Shown here in pieces: positions 43,842-52,565 of a stretch of 60,934 nucleotides of DNA. The translations under genes were made by a program, and so were the position numbers. Positions within the stretch are counted from its first letter, which is position 1. Each line of letters opens with the position of its first letter. The notes below the pieces were generated by a model. It had not been told where the DNA came from. It searched no databases and saw nothing but the letters and a program-made list of their open reading frames with translations. The DNA comes from Saccharopolyspora galaxeae (GTDB lineage: Bacteria; Actinomycetota; Actinomycetes; Mycobacteriales; Pseudonocardiaceae): the NCBI RefSeq assembly GCF_016526145.1, contig NZ_JADDUE010000018.1, positions 1-60,934 on the forward strand, read 5' to 3'.

Positions 43842-45520
43842 CGAGCGAGTTCACCCCGGCGACCGATTCCGGTGCCGCCGCAGGATTCGGCGCCACTTCC
43901 CGCTCCGGCCCCGCTGCCCGCTTCGGCACAGTTTCCCGCTTCGGCACTGCCGGAAGTTCGACACCGCGCAGTACCCGCTGGGACGTGGCCAGGCTGACCG
44001 AGCCGAACCGGCTCTGGGGCGCCAACGGCATCGCATTCGGCCCCGACGGGCGGTTGCACGTGGCGCAGGTCCTAGGTGGACAGATCAGCGCGGTGGACAC
44101 GACTTCGGGCGATGTGGAGGTCGTGGTCGGGCAGGACGGCCCGGTTCGCACGCCCGACGACGTCGCGTTCGGCGCGGGCGGCGAGATGTACATCGCCGAC
44201 ATCGCGCCGGGCCGGGTGTGGCGGCGCGACGCGGCGGGCGAGCTGGATCTCGTGGCGAGTTCGGTCCGGTTGCCCAACGGCATCACCTGCCTCGGCGACC
44301 GGCTGTTCGTCAACGAGATGCGCCCGGACGGAGAGCTGGTCGAGCTGTTCGGATCCGGTGCCGAACCCGCGCTGCTGACCGGCGGCCTGGCGATGGGCAA
44401 CGCGATGCAGATCGGCCCGGACGGGAAGCTGTACTACCCGCACATGCGCACCGGCCAGGTCTGGCGGATCGCTCCGGACGGCGGCGTTCCCGAACTGGCC
44501 GCGGAGGTCGGTTCACCGGTCGCGGTGCGGTTCGACCGCGCGGGCACGCTGGTGGTGCTCTCCACCGGACCGGCCGGGCTGATCACCCGCATCGACCTGG
44601 CTTCCGGGAACCGGACCGAGGTCGTGACCGGGATCGGCGGGCTGGACAACGCCGCGTTCGACGACGAGAACCGGATGTTCGTGTCCAGCTTCGCGCACGG
44701 CGGAGTCATGCAGGTGCAGCAGGACGGGCGCAGCCGGGAGATCGTCCGGCGCGGCCTGAACGGCCCGTACGGGATCGCCGCGGGCTGCGGCGGCACCGTT
44801 TACGCGGTCGACCACTTCAGCTTGGCGCGCACGACCGATTCCGGCGCCGTCGCTTCGGTGGACGTCGTCGGCGGCGGAATGCCCACGTTCGCGCGTTGTG
44901 CCGCCGCGGACGGCGACGGGCTCGCGCTGAGCACGGTGACGGGCGAGGTGCACGCCTACGACCCGCAGCGCAGATCCACGCGGCGGAGGGCCTCGGGTCT
45001 GGGCGAGCTCACGGGGATCGCGGTCGGGCCGGGCGGCGAGGTCGTCGTGGCCGCATCGGGCTCCGGCCGGGTCCTGCGCCTCGACGAGTCGGACGAGGTG
45101 CAGGTGCTCGCCGACGGGCTCGATCATCCCGTGGGCGTGGCCGTCGACGATGCCGGTGCCTGCTACGTCAGCGACGACCGCCGCGGGCAGGTGCTGCGCC
45201 TCGACGACGAGCCGGTCGTCGTGGCCGACGGGCTTGGCGAGCCGCAGGGGATCGCCGTGCTCGGCGACGAACTGCTGGTGATCGAGGTCGAGCATCGGTG
45301 GTTGCGCCGGATCTGCCTGCGCACGGGCGCGAGCACGATCGAGGCCGAGGACTTGGCGGTGGGCCTGCCACCCGGCGGGGCCGAACCGTCCGACGGCGGC
45401 GGGATGACCTACCGGCCGCCCGCGTTCGCCGATCTCGCGGTCGCGCCGGACGGCTCGGTGCTCGTCGCGGCCAACGGCGAAGGAAGCGTGCTGAGGCTGC
45501 GGCCGCCGCCAACGGCCTGA
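43838..45520 (+). CDS. SMP-30/gluconolactonase/LRE-like beta-propeller protein
   Basis: A 560-residue protein of repeated propeller blades (NGIAFGPDGRLHVAQ, DDVAFGAGGEMYIAD, GIAVGPGGEVVVAAS, GVAVDDAGACYVSDD), long enough for two six-bladed units or one extended propeller. The first 40 residues are low-complexity with repeated RFG units (ARFGTVSRFGTAG). ATG 43838 overlaps the monooxygenase stop, so translation is coupled. SMP-30 members hydrolyse lactones or esters, which would fit the Baeyer-Villiger product. Metal ligands were not confirmed. Confidence 0.75.
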   Translation: MTSEFTPATDSGAAAGFGATSRSGPAARFGTVSRFGTAGSSTPRSTRWDVARLTEPNRLWGANGIAFGPDGRLHVAQVLGGQISAVDTTSGDVEVVVGQDGPVRTPDDVAFGAGGEMYIADIAPGRVWRRDAAGELDLVASSVRLPNGITCLGDRLFVNEMRPDGELVELFGSGAEPALLTGGLAMGNAMQIGPDGKLYYPHMRTGQVWRIAPDGGVPELAAEVGSPVAVRFDRAGTLVVLSTGPAGLITRIDLASGNRTEVVTGIGGLDNAAFDDENRMFVSSFAHGGVMQVQQDGRSREIVRRGLNGPYGIAAGCGGTVYAVDHFSLARTTDSGAVASVDVVGGGMPTFARCAAADGDGLALSTVTGEVHAYDPQRRSTRRRASGLGELTGIAVGPGGEVVVAASGSGRVLRLDESDEVQVLADGLDHPVGVAVDDAGACYVSDDRRGQVLRLDDEPVVVADGLGEPQGIAVLGDELLVIEVEHRWLRRICLRTGASTIEAEDLAVGLPPGGAEPSDGGGMTYRPPAFADLAVAPDGSVLVAANGEGSVLRLRPPPTA

Positions 45521-45627
45521 GCCCCGTCACCTGTGGTCATCGGCTGCGCCTCCCGTGGTCGGGTTCTGATCGTGGCACGCGTGCGCATGCGGGCTGTTCG
45601 GCAGGGCCGCGGTCTTCTGCCGACAGC

Positions 45628-45689
45628 CGGTGTCTGATGGGGTTGCCCGGTGTTTGATTGGGGTTGCGCGGTGTCTGATTGGGGTTGCG
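45628..45689. repeat. Three tandem 20-21-bp repeats
   Basis: Units of the form CGGTGTYTGATTGGGGTTGCG lie at 45628-45647 (one base shorter), 45648-45668 and 45669-45689, between the propeller gene and the short leader ORF. Confidence 0.8.
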
Positions 45690-45733
45690 CAGCTCCGCGT
45701 GTCCCGACCCACCTCTCGAGCAAGGAGCAGAAC

Positions 45734-45772
45734 GTGTCGCAGAAAGCGCTGCTGAACGAGTCCGGCCGATGA
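45734..45772 (+). CDS. Short upstream ORF (12 residues) coupled to enoyl-CoA hydratase
   Basis: GTG at 45734 follows AAGGAG by six bases and encodes VSQKALLNESGR, ending at a TGA that overlaps the ATG of the hydratase (ATGA). The only good RBS in front of the hydratase belongs to this mini-ORF, so the hydratase is probably translated by reinitiation. It is either a leader peptide or the scar of an internally deleted gene. Confidence 0.45.
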   Translation: MSQKALLNESGR

Positions 45773-46530
45773 ACGTGCGCACCGAAACCCGCGGCCGGGT
45801 CGCGGTGATCCGCATCGACCGGCCCGAGAAGCGCAACGCCATCGACGCCGTGACCACCCGCGAACTCGACGAAGCGCTGAACCGGTTCGAGGACGACGAC
45901 GAGATCTGGGCGGGCGTGCTGACCGGCACGCCGGAGTTGTTCTGCGCGGGCACGGACATCGTTTCCGGCTCAGGTGGGCCCACCGAACGCGGCGGGAAGT
46001 ACGGCCTCGTCCGCCGCAGCCGGACGAAGCCGCTGATCGCGGCGGTCGAGGGGCTCGCGCTCGGGGGCGGTTTCGAGGTCGCGATGGCGTGCGATCTGGT
46101 GGTCGCCTCGGATGCGGCGTCCTTCGGGCTGCCGGAGACGATGCGCGGCTTGGTCGCCACCTCCGGCGCGCTGCTGCGCTCGATGCGTTGCCTGCCGCTG
46201 AACGTCGCGCGGGAACTGCTGATCACCGGTGCGCGACTGGATGCCCGCCGTGCCTACGACATCGGGTTCGTCAACCGGCTCGCCGACCAGGGCGCGGCGG
46301 TGGAGTCCGCGCTCGCGATGGCCGAGGAGATCTGCGCGGCCTCACCGGCCGCCGTCCGCGCGACCCTGCAAGCGCTCGAGGAGCAGTGGGCCGAGGCGGA
46401 CGACACCGGCTGGGCGGCGACCGCGCGGGCGCAGGAGCGCATCGAGTCCGGGCCGGACTACCAGGAAGGCCTGGCGGCGTTCGCGGAGAAGCGCGCGCCG
46501 CGGTGGAGCGGTCCCGGGCCGGTGACCTGA
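45769..46530 (+). CDS. Enoyl-CoA hydratase/isomerase family protein
   Basis: A 253-residue crotonase. It starts VAVIRIDRPEKRNAID, with oxyanion-hole segments FCAGTDIVSGSGG and EGLALGGGFEVAMACDLV, and a C-terminal FAEKRAPRW typical of this family. ATG 45769 has no RBS of its own but overlaps the stop of a 12-codon ORF with a strong one. It probably acts in acyl-CoA breakdown with the nearby monooxygenase and thiolase-like fusion genes. Confidence 0.85.
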   Translation: MNVRTETRGRVAVIRIDRPEKRNAIDAVTTRELDEALNRFEDDDEIWAGVLTGTPELFCAGTDIVSGSGGPTERGGKYGLVRRSRTKPLIAAVEGLALGGGFEVAMACDLVVASDAASFGLPETMRGLVATSGALLRSMRCLPLNVARELLITGARLDARRAYDIGFVNRLADQGAAVESALAMAEEICAASPAAVRATLQALEEQWAEADDTGWAATARAQERIESGPDYQEGLAAFAEKRAPRWSGPGPVT

Positions 46531-46582
46531 GTCCTCAGTGGACACCGGTTCGCGGCTGGCAGGACGCGGAGCGCGGCGGCTG

Positions 46583-46999
46583 CTACCGCGAATCGGTGCC
46601 GGAGCCGGGATCGGCGCGGTAGATCGCCCGGTAGCGCTCGGCGGCCTGCTCGTCCATCCGGCCGCGGACCGCCGAGCCGTGCCCGGGCGGAAAGCCGTGC
46701 CTGTTCAACCGCGCGTCCACGCTCTCCACCGAACTCGTCAGCACGATGCGCAGCACCACGAGCAATCCCAGCAGCACCGGACCCAGCGCCAGCGCCCAGG
46801 ACCCGCTCATCCAGTACAGCGCGATCAGCAGGACCGCGGCCAGGGGAGCGATGAACAACATCCCGCGCACGCACACCCGCAGCACCCACGTGCGGCAGGT
46901 GGCGTCGTGCAGGACCCAGTCGCGGTAGCGCTCCGGCAGCGTGCCGCCGTACTGGTAGTACAGCCACAGCAGCGGATTCGGACGGTCGATCGCCACCAC
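46583..46999 (-). CDS. DUF5313-like membrane protein
   Basis: A 138-residue protein starting VVAIDRPNPLLWLYYQYGG, followed by TLPERYRDWVLHDAT and two membrane segments in LFIAPLAAVLLIALYWMSG and ALGPVLLGLLVVLRIVL, then a polar tail. This layout fits DUF5313 proteins found in mycobacteria and Pseudonocardiales, whose function is unknown. The GTG start has no strong RBS and might be leaderless. Confidence 0.65.
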   Translation of the reverse strand: MVAIDRPNPLLWLYYQYGGTLPERYRDWVLHDATCRTWVLRVCVRGMLFIAPLAAVLLIALYWMSGSWALALGPVLLGLLVVLRIVLTSSVESVDARLNRHGFPPGHGSAVRGRMDEQAAERYRAIYRADPGSGTDSR

Positions 47000-47015
47000 G
47001 ACATGTTAAGCGAGC

Positions 47016-47472
47016 TCAGTCCGGCACCGGCCGCCCGTCCGCCAGTCCGGCCAGGCCCCACAGGTCGCGCCAGGTGTGATCGGCGGGTTCACCGGCCGGC
47101 TGCGGCTCGTCGTGCCGGTTGATCCAGGCGGTGCGCATCCCGAACCGCTTGGCGGGCGCGTTGTCGTACTTGAAGCCGAACGCCACGTGCCGGATCCGCT
47201 CCGGGGTCACCCCGATGCGTTCGAGCGCTTGCCGGAAGAACTCGGGGTCGGGCTTGTAGCTGCGGTAGCTGCGGCCGAGGATGTCGAACTGGATCCGTTC
47301 CCACTGGTCGCGCAGCTCGATGCCGGGCACCGACTCGCGGTCGCCGTTGCGCAGCGACGCCGTGTCACTGTTGCGCAGCGCCAGCCCGTAGCGGAACTGC
47401 GCGACACCGCCTTCCCAGTCGGTCAACGTCCCGAAGTTTGTCGAAGGTCGCCACCTCGAACGGTGCTGCCAT
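47016..47472 (-). pseudogene. Haloacid-dehalogenase-type HAD hydrolase, decayed
   Basis: ATG 47472 has a good RBS (GGGAGGTGG) and encodes MAAPFEVATFDK; the motif then continues one frame away as FGTLTDWEGGVAQFRYGL, so one base has been gained near 47435-47438. The N-terminal part runs to QWERIQFDILGRSYRSY and joins directly to KPDPEFFRQALERIGVTPER, with the C-terminal HVAFGFKYDNAPAKRFGMRT intact. Family members have about 80-100 residues between these points (cap domain and motif II), so an internal deletion at the RSYK-like repeat is likely. Both lesions make it inactive. Confidence 0.8.
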
Positions 47473-47705
47473 GTCCACCTCCCGTGTCCGGCGCACAGCT
47501 TGGTCGATCGGCTGCCCGGTCGACGATCCGGGACGCGGCACCCTCGCACTGCCGCCACGAGGCGATTCGGCTTACGGGGTGTGCCGGCTGCTAGCCGGAA
47601 CCGCGCAGTCGCAGCCGGAGGCCGATCGGCGCGGGCTCGCTGTTGCGTCGGAACTCGCCGATTTCACCGCCGGAGAAACGGGCCTGAGCTCGCCGGTCCC
47701 CGGTG

Positions 47706-48344
47706 TCAGGGCCCCGAGTTGCCCGTGCAGGACGCGAACGTGAAGGGCCCGGTGCTGGTGTTCTCCGCGACGACCTCGCCGTCGATGGTGAGCCTGCACT
47801 TGATGTCCCCGCCGTCGCTGCCGTTCTGCACGGTCAACATGTAGACGTCGAAGCCGTCCGACGCGGCCTGCTCCTTGAACCACGGCAACTCGGGCGAACT
47901 CTCCTGGGACTGCCCGCTGCCGGTGCCGTACGAGAGGCTCATCGCGTCGCCGCTCCCGGTGACTTCGTATCGAACCGTCCCCGAAGCGCCTTGTGTCGCG
48001 GGTTCGGTGTCGATCGGGTTCGGTGCGCCGGTCCCGGCTCCGTTGATCGTCTTGTCCAGCTGCTGGACCAGCACCGCTTGCACGACCACGGTCAGCACGA
48101 TGGCCAGCACGCACAGCGCTGCGCCGATCGCGGCAACGACCTTCTTGGTCCCGAAAACGGCGATGACGGCCAGGATCAAGCCGACGAACGCGGCCACGGC
48201 CGTCAGGTTGTTGAAGATCGGCAGGATCGAGCCGCAGACCCCGACGATGCCGAGGATCAGTCCCGCCCAGGCCAAGCCTCGGAACCTCTCCTGCGCCGGT
48301 GCCTGCGCGGGCGGGTACTGCTGCGGTGCTTGCGGATAGGTCAA
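47706..48344 (-). CDS. MmpS-like membrane protein with DUF4190-type N-terminus
   Basis: A 212-residue protein. The Pro/Gln-rich head (YPQAPQQYPPAQAPAQ) is followed by membrane segments (AWAGLILGIVGVCGSI, AFVGLILAVIAVFG, and a third near VLTVVVQAVL), then an exported MmpS-type domain with VRYEVTGSGDAMSLSYG, VYMLTVQNGSDGGDIKCRL and VVAENTSTGPFTFASC. MmpS proteins partner MmpL exporters in mycobacteria, but no MmpL gene is nearby. The TTG start is chosen for GGGGG five bases upstream; a GTG at 48380 is possible. Confidence 0.75.
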   Translation of the reverse strand: MTYPQAPQQYPPAQAPAQERFRGLAWAGLILGIVGVCGSILPIFNNLTAVAAFVGLILAVIAVFGTKKVVAAIGAALCVLAIVLTVVVQAVLVQQLDKTINGAGTGAPNPIDTEPATQGASGTVRYEVTGSGDAMSLSYGTGSGQSQESSPELPWFKEQAASDGFDVYMLTVQNGSDGGDIKCRLTIDGEVVAENTSTGPFTFASCTGNSGP

Positions 48345-48553
48345 ACCGTCCCCCTCTGTCAGGTTTCCTCGGTTGATCACTCTATACACATGGTCAAATC
48401 CGTTTCGTAGTCGCGGTGCTCACCCCCGGCTGCGGGTGAGCAGGAAGTCGACGAGGTGGCCGGTGAGACCGTCGAGGCAGGATGTCGTGGTCACGTGGCA
48501 GCGTGCAGCGGCCGGAGCGGGCACCGAATTCGCCTGCGGAACAAGGAGAATCC

Positions 48554-50908
48554 ATGAGGGAACTCGATCCACGCACTCCGGTGCTCGTCGGCGCAGGGCA
48601 AGCTTCGGAACGCGTCGACGATCCCGGTTACCGGGGCATGTCGCCGGTAGAGCTTGCTGCGGAGGCTGCCCGTGCGGCGCTGGGCGACGCGCAAGCGGAC
48701 GGCCTGGCCGCGGCGGTGGACACGGTCGCCGGGGTGCGCCAGTTCGAGATCTCCACACCGGGCGCACCCGTGCCGCTGGGCAAGTCCGACAACTATCCGC
48801 GCTCGGTGGCGGGCCGCATCGGTGCCGCCCCGCGCCGCGCGATCCTCGAAGTGGTGGGCGGGCAGTCGCCGCAGCACCTGGTCACGGAGCTGGCCGGGAC
48901 GATCGCGGCAGGGGAGTCCGAGGTCGCGCTCGCGTTCGGCTCGGAGGCGATCTCCACGAGCCGCCACCTGGCCCGGGCCGAGGACAAGCCCGATTTCACC
49001 GAGCACGTCGACGGTGACCTCGAAGACCGCGGCTACGGCCTGAAAGGGCTGATGACCCGGCACCTGGCCGCCCACGGGCTCACCGACGCACCGAGCCAGT
49101 ACGCGTTGTTCGACAACGCCCGCCGCGCGCGGCTGAAGGAATCTCGCGACGAGTACGCCCGCGCGATGGGCGAACTGTTCGCCCCGTTCACGAAGGTCGC
49201 CGCCGCGAACCCGCACGCGGCCGCCCCGGTCGAACGCGACGCGGCCGAGCTGGCCACGCCCACCGACCGCAACCGCGTGATCGCGGATCCGTACCCGAGG
49301 TTCCTGGTCGCGCGCGACCAGGTGAACCAAGGCGCTGCCGTGCTGCTGATGTCGATCGCCGCCGCCCGGCGGCTCGGCGTACCGGAAGACAAGTGGGTGT
49401 TCTTGCACGGCACCGCGGATCTGCGCGAGCGGGAGCTCATGGAGCGGGCCGATCTGTCGAGCAGCCCCGCTTCGGTGCTCGCGGTGCGGCACGCGCTGGA
49501 TGTCGCGGGGATCGACATCGCTGACGTGTCCACTTTGGACCTCTACAGCTGCTTCCCGATCGCGGTGTTCAACATCTGCGACGGGCTGGGGCTGGACCCG
49601 GCGGACGCGCGCGGGCTCACGCTCACCGGCGGGCTGCCGTTCTTCGGCGGTGCGGGCAACAACTACTCGATGCACGCGATAGCCGAAGCCGTCGCCCGCC
49701 TGCGCGCCGACCCCGGCACGTACGCGCTCGTCGGGGCGAACGGCGGGTCGCTGAGCAAGTACTCGGCCGGGGTGTACTCGACCACGCCCACCGGCTGGCG
49801 CGGCGACCGCAGCGCGCAGTTGCAGGCCGAGATCGACGCCTGGCCCGCGCCGGAGGAGGCGCTGCAGGCCGACGGGTGGGCCACCGTCGAGACCTGCACC
49901 GTCAAGCACGGCAAGGACGGCCACCGCACCGGCATCGTGATCGGACGGCTGGAAGGCGACGACCGGCGGTTCATCGCCACGACCGAAGACGCCGAAACCC
50001 TCGACCTGCTCTCGACCGGTGAGCCCATCGGCGCCCGCGTCTACGCGCGCTCGTTCGGTTTCGGCAACCGCGTCACCACCACCGAGCAGCGGATGGACGC
50101 GCTGTTCCCGCCGCGCCCGAAGGTGCTGCGCGAGGACTACGAACACGTGCTGGTGCGCCGCGACGGGCACCTGCTCGAGGTCACGATCAACCGCCCGGAG
50201 GCGCGCAACAGCCTGCACCCGCAGGCCAACGAGGAACTGGACGAGGTCTTCGACGCCTTCTTCGCCGACCCCGAGCTGTGGGTGGCGATCCTGACCGGTG
50301 CCGGGGACAAGGCGTTCTCCGCGGGCAACGACCTGCACTACTCCGCATCCGGCAAGCCGATGTGGGTGCCCAAGAACGGATTCGCGGGGCTGACCGGCCG
50401 CCGGGACATGACCAAACCGGTGATCGCCGCGGTCAACGGATACGCGATGGGCGGCGGCTGCGAGATCGCGCTGGCCTGCCAGCTGGTGGTGGCCGACGAG
50501 ACCGCGCACTTCGCGCTGTCCGAGGTCAAGGTCGGACTCGTCGCGGGATCCGGCGGTCTCATCAGGCTGCCGCGCGCGGTGCCGCCGAAGCTGGCCAACG
50601 AGATGATCCTGACCGGCAAGCGGCTCACCGCGGCCGAAGCTCAGCAGCACGGCTTGGTCAATCGCGTCGTCGGCCCGGGCGCCGCGCTGGAGGGCGCTCG
50701 CGCGCTGGCCGCCGAGATCCTGGACGGCTCACCCACCTCGGTCCGCGTCTCGTTGCAGATCATGAACGAGACCGCGGGCATCGCCGACACCGTCGACGCG
50801 GTCGCGCACCCGTCACCCGCGTGGGACGAGCTGATGGTCAGCGAGGACAGCGTCGAAGGCGTCACCGCGTTCGCCGAGAAGCGCCGTCCTCGCTGGCGCA
50901 ACCGCTGA
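48554..50908 (+). CDS. Fusion of thiolase-like protein (TLP1 type) with enoyl-CoA hydratase
   Basis: A 784-residue two-enzyme polypeptide. Residues 1-430 resemble SCP2-type thiolase-like proteins (LDPRTPVLVGAGQ, LDLYSCFPIAVF, GGLPFFGGAGNNY). The region 435-515 fits the extra C-terminal domain of TLP1 proteins (VETCTVKHGKDG, GIVIGRLEGDDRRFIATT). From about 526 a complete crotonase follows (VTINRPEARNSL, SAGNDLHYSASG, NGYAMGGGCEIALACQ, FAEKRRPRW). The position of the usual nucleophilic Cys reads VGGQSPQHL, as in TLP1 proteins that lack thiolase activity. AAGGAG precedes ATG. Confidence 0.85.
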   Translation: MRELDPRTPVLVGAGQASERVDDPGYRGMSPVELAAEAARAALGDAQADGLAAAVDTVAGVRQFEISTPGAPVPLGKSDNYPRSVAGRIGAAPRRAILEVVGGQSPQHLVTELAGTIAAGESEVALAFGSEAISTSRHLARAEDKPDFTEHVDGDLEDRGYGLKGLMTRHLAAHGLTDAPSQYALFDNARRARLKESRDEYARAMGELFAPFTKVAAANPHAAAPVERDAAELATPTDRNRVIADPYPRFLVARDQVNQGAAVLLMSIAAARRLGVPEDKWVFLHGTADLRERELMERADLSSSPASVLAVRHALDVAGIDIADVSTLDLYSCFPIAVFNICDGLGLDPADARGLTLTGGLPFFGGAGNNYSMHAIAEAVARLRADPGTYALVGANGGSLSKYSAGVYSTTPTGWRGDRSAQLQAEIDAWPAPEEALQADGWATVETCTVKHGKDGHRTGIVIGRLEGDDRRFIATTEDAETLDLLSTGEPIGARVYARSFGFGNRVTTTEQRMDALFPPRPKVLREDYEHVLVRRDGHLLEVTINRPEARNSLHPQANEELDEVFDAFFADPELWVAILTGAGDKAFSAGNDLHYSASGKPMWVPKNGFAGLTGRRDMTKPVIAAVNGYAMGGGCEIALACQLVVADETAHFALSEVKVGLVAGSGGLIRLPRAVPPKLANEMILTGKRLTAAEAQQHGLVNRVVGPGAALEGARALAAEILDGSPTSVRVSLQIMNETAGIADTVDAVAHPSPAWDELMVSEDSVEGVTAFAEKRRPRWRNR

Positions 50909-51268
50909 TCGCTCGTGCTCCGGCACCGAACCCGGCCCAGCAACGGAGGGAACCATGCGGCGAGGTCGTCGGTTCGTTCGCCGAGCTGCGCGGAGCGGGT
51001 GCGCTCATCCGCGAACTCGCCGCCGCTCACTCCTTGCGATGCAGTCGGCTTTCGCCGCCGATGTGTTCGCTGCGCGCAGTTGTGCGGATTTTCGGCTGGG
51101 AATAGTTGTTTTGGAATATGCCGAGCAGTTGGTGGATGGTTTCGGTGTGCGAGAAGGTGCTGCTGACGCCGTCCGGTAGTGCAAGGTGCCATTGACGTGC
51201 AGTCCGGATGCTCGCGAAGATGAACGCGGGAAATGGACGGTCGTGTTCGTCGGCGCTGAGGAGAATGT
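50909..51268. other. Intergenic region with a possible gene remnant
   Basis: A 360-base gap. An ATG at 50955 has a good RBS (GGAGGG), but its frame has no family motif. Another frame nearby reads GEVVGSFAELRGAGALIREL, which looks protein-like but is not open from a start. This may be the scar of a lost gene. The AT-richer part at 51080-51130 may carry the methyltransferase promoter. Confidence 0.4.
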
Positions 51269-52282
51269 ATGTCCGGTGCCCAAACTCCGGAATTCCAGCT
51301 GCTCGAGCAGAGCGTCGGCTACTTCTACTCGGCCGCGCTGCGCGCCGCCGCGCTGCTGAACATCGCGGACCACCTCGCCGGATCGGCCAAAAAGCCGGAC
51401 GAACTGGCCGAATCGGCGGGGGTGCACGGGCCGTACCTGCATCGGCTCCTTCGCTTCCTGGCCACCCGGGACGTGTTCGCCGAAGACGACGCGGGCAGGT
51501 TCCACTTGACTCCATCGGCGGAGTTGCTGCGCACCGATGCGCCGCGTTCGATGCGCTCGGCCGTGCTGATGCTGACCGACCAGGTTTTCTGGAAGCCCGC
51601 AGAACTGCTCGACGAGACGGTGCGCGCGGGCGCCACGCGGTTCGAGGAGGTCTTTCCCGCGCCGTTCTTCGACTGGCTGGCCCAGGACGAGCAAGCGGGC
51701 GATGCTTTCCACTTCGGCATGGCTGCGATGTCCGATTCGGAGAACCGGCGGATCGCGGCGGACTATGATTTCTCCGGCTGCTCGAAGCTGGTCGACGTCG
51801 GTGGTGGCCAGGGCGGCTTCCTGGTGGAAGTCCTCCGGAAGTCGCCGGACCTGCACGGCGTGCTCTTCGATGAGGAGCACGTCCTCGCGCAACATCGACT
51901 CGGCGAAGTCCGGCATTCCGGCGGCTGCGAAGCGGTTATCGGTGACTTCTTCAGCGCGGTGCCGCCCGGTGCCGATGCCTACGTCCTCAAGCGGATCCTG
52001 CACGACTGGGACGACGAGGAAAGCACGCGCATTCTGGCGCGGTGCCGCGAGGCGATGGACCCGGACGCCCGCGTCCTCGTGATCGATGCGGTCATCCCGG
52101 CGGGAAATGAGCCGCATCCGGGAAAAGCGCTGGACATGCTGCTCATGACGTCGCTGTCGGGCAAGGAGCGGACCAAGGCGGAGTTCGAAGCGGTGTTCGC
52201 AGGTGCCGGGCTGTCCGTGACGCGCGTGATCCCCACATCCACACCGCTGTCGATCGTGGAAGGCGAGCGGGAGTCGGGATAG
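51269..52282 (+). CDS. O-methyltransferase (acetylserotonin/caffeate type)
   Basis: A 337-residue methyltransferase with an N-terminal dimerisation winged helix (YSAALRAAALLNIADHLAG, LHRLLRFLATRDVF), SAM motif LVDVGGGQGGFLVEVL, and the catalytic His in YVLKRILHDWDDEES. RBS GAGGAG precedes the ATG. Such enzymes usually decorate aromatic natural products, but no biosynthetic core gene lies beside it. Confidence 0.9.
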   Translation: MSGAQTPEFQLLEQSVGYFYSAALRAAALLNIADHLAGSAKKPDELAESAGVHGPYLHRLLRFLATRDVFAEDDAGRFHLTPSAELLRTDAPRSMRSAVLMLTDQVFWKPAELLDETVRAGATRFEEVFPAPFFDWLAQDEQAGDAFHFGMAAMSDSENRRIAADYDFSGCSKLVDVGGGQGGFLVEVLRKSPDLHGVLFDEEHVLAQHRLGEVRHSGGCEAVIGDFFSAVPPGADAYVLKRILHDWDDEESTRILARCREAMDPDARVLVIDAVIPAGNEPHPGKALDMLLMTSLSGKERTKAEFEAVFAGAGLSVTRVIPTSTPLSIVEGERESG

Positions 52283-52565
52283 CCGCCGCGGCAGGAGTGG
52301 ATGCGCCGTCGCCCTACCGGCTCAGCCGCGCTCGACCGTCCCCGGCGCGGAGATCTCTTGTGGTCGACTTCGTGCACCGTCTACGGTCGCCGAAACGCGT
52401 CGCCAGTGCGGGCGGTCGTGGGTGCGCTGAACGCCGCGTTCTTCCAGCCGCGGCTGGCGGCCGCTGGAAGCCGCCGGTTCGATCGGACTCGCCGAGTCGG
52501 CACCCGAGCCGCGGGGTTCGCCGGCCGCGGCCGCACGCCGACGAAATCGGCCCGGAAGGAACGAG

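Noticed and set aside
50955-51179. Short plus-strand ORF with a good RBS after the fusion gene
   Set aside because: Composition is unlike a protein (Arg-rich, no hydrophobic core pattern) and no motif is seen; reported only as part of the intergenic note.
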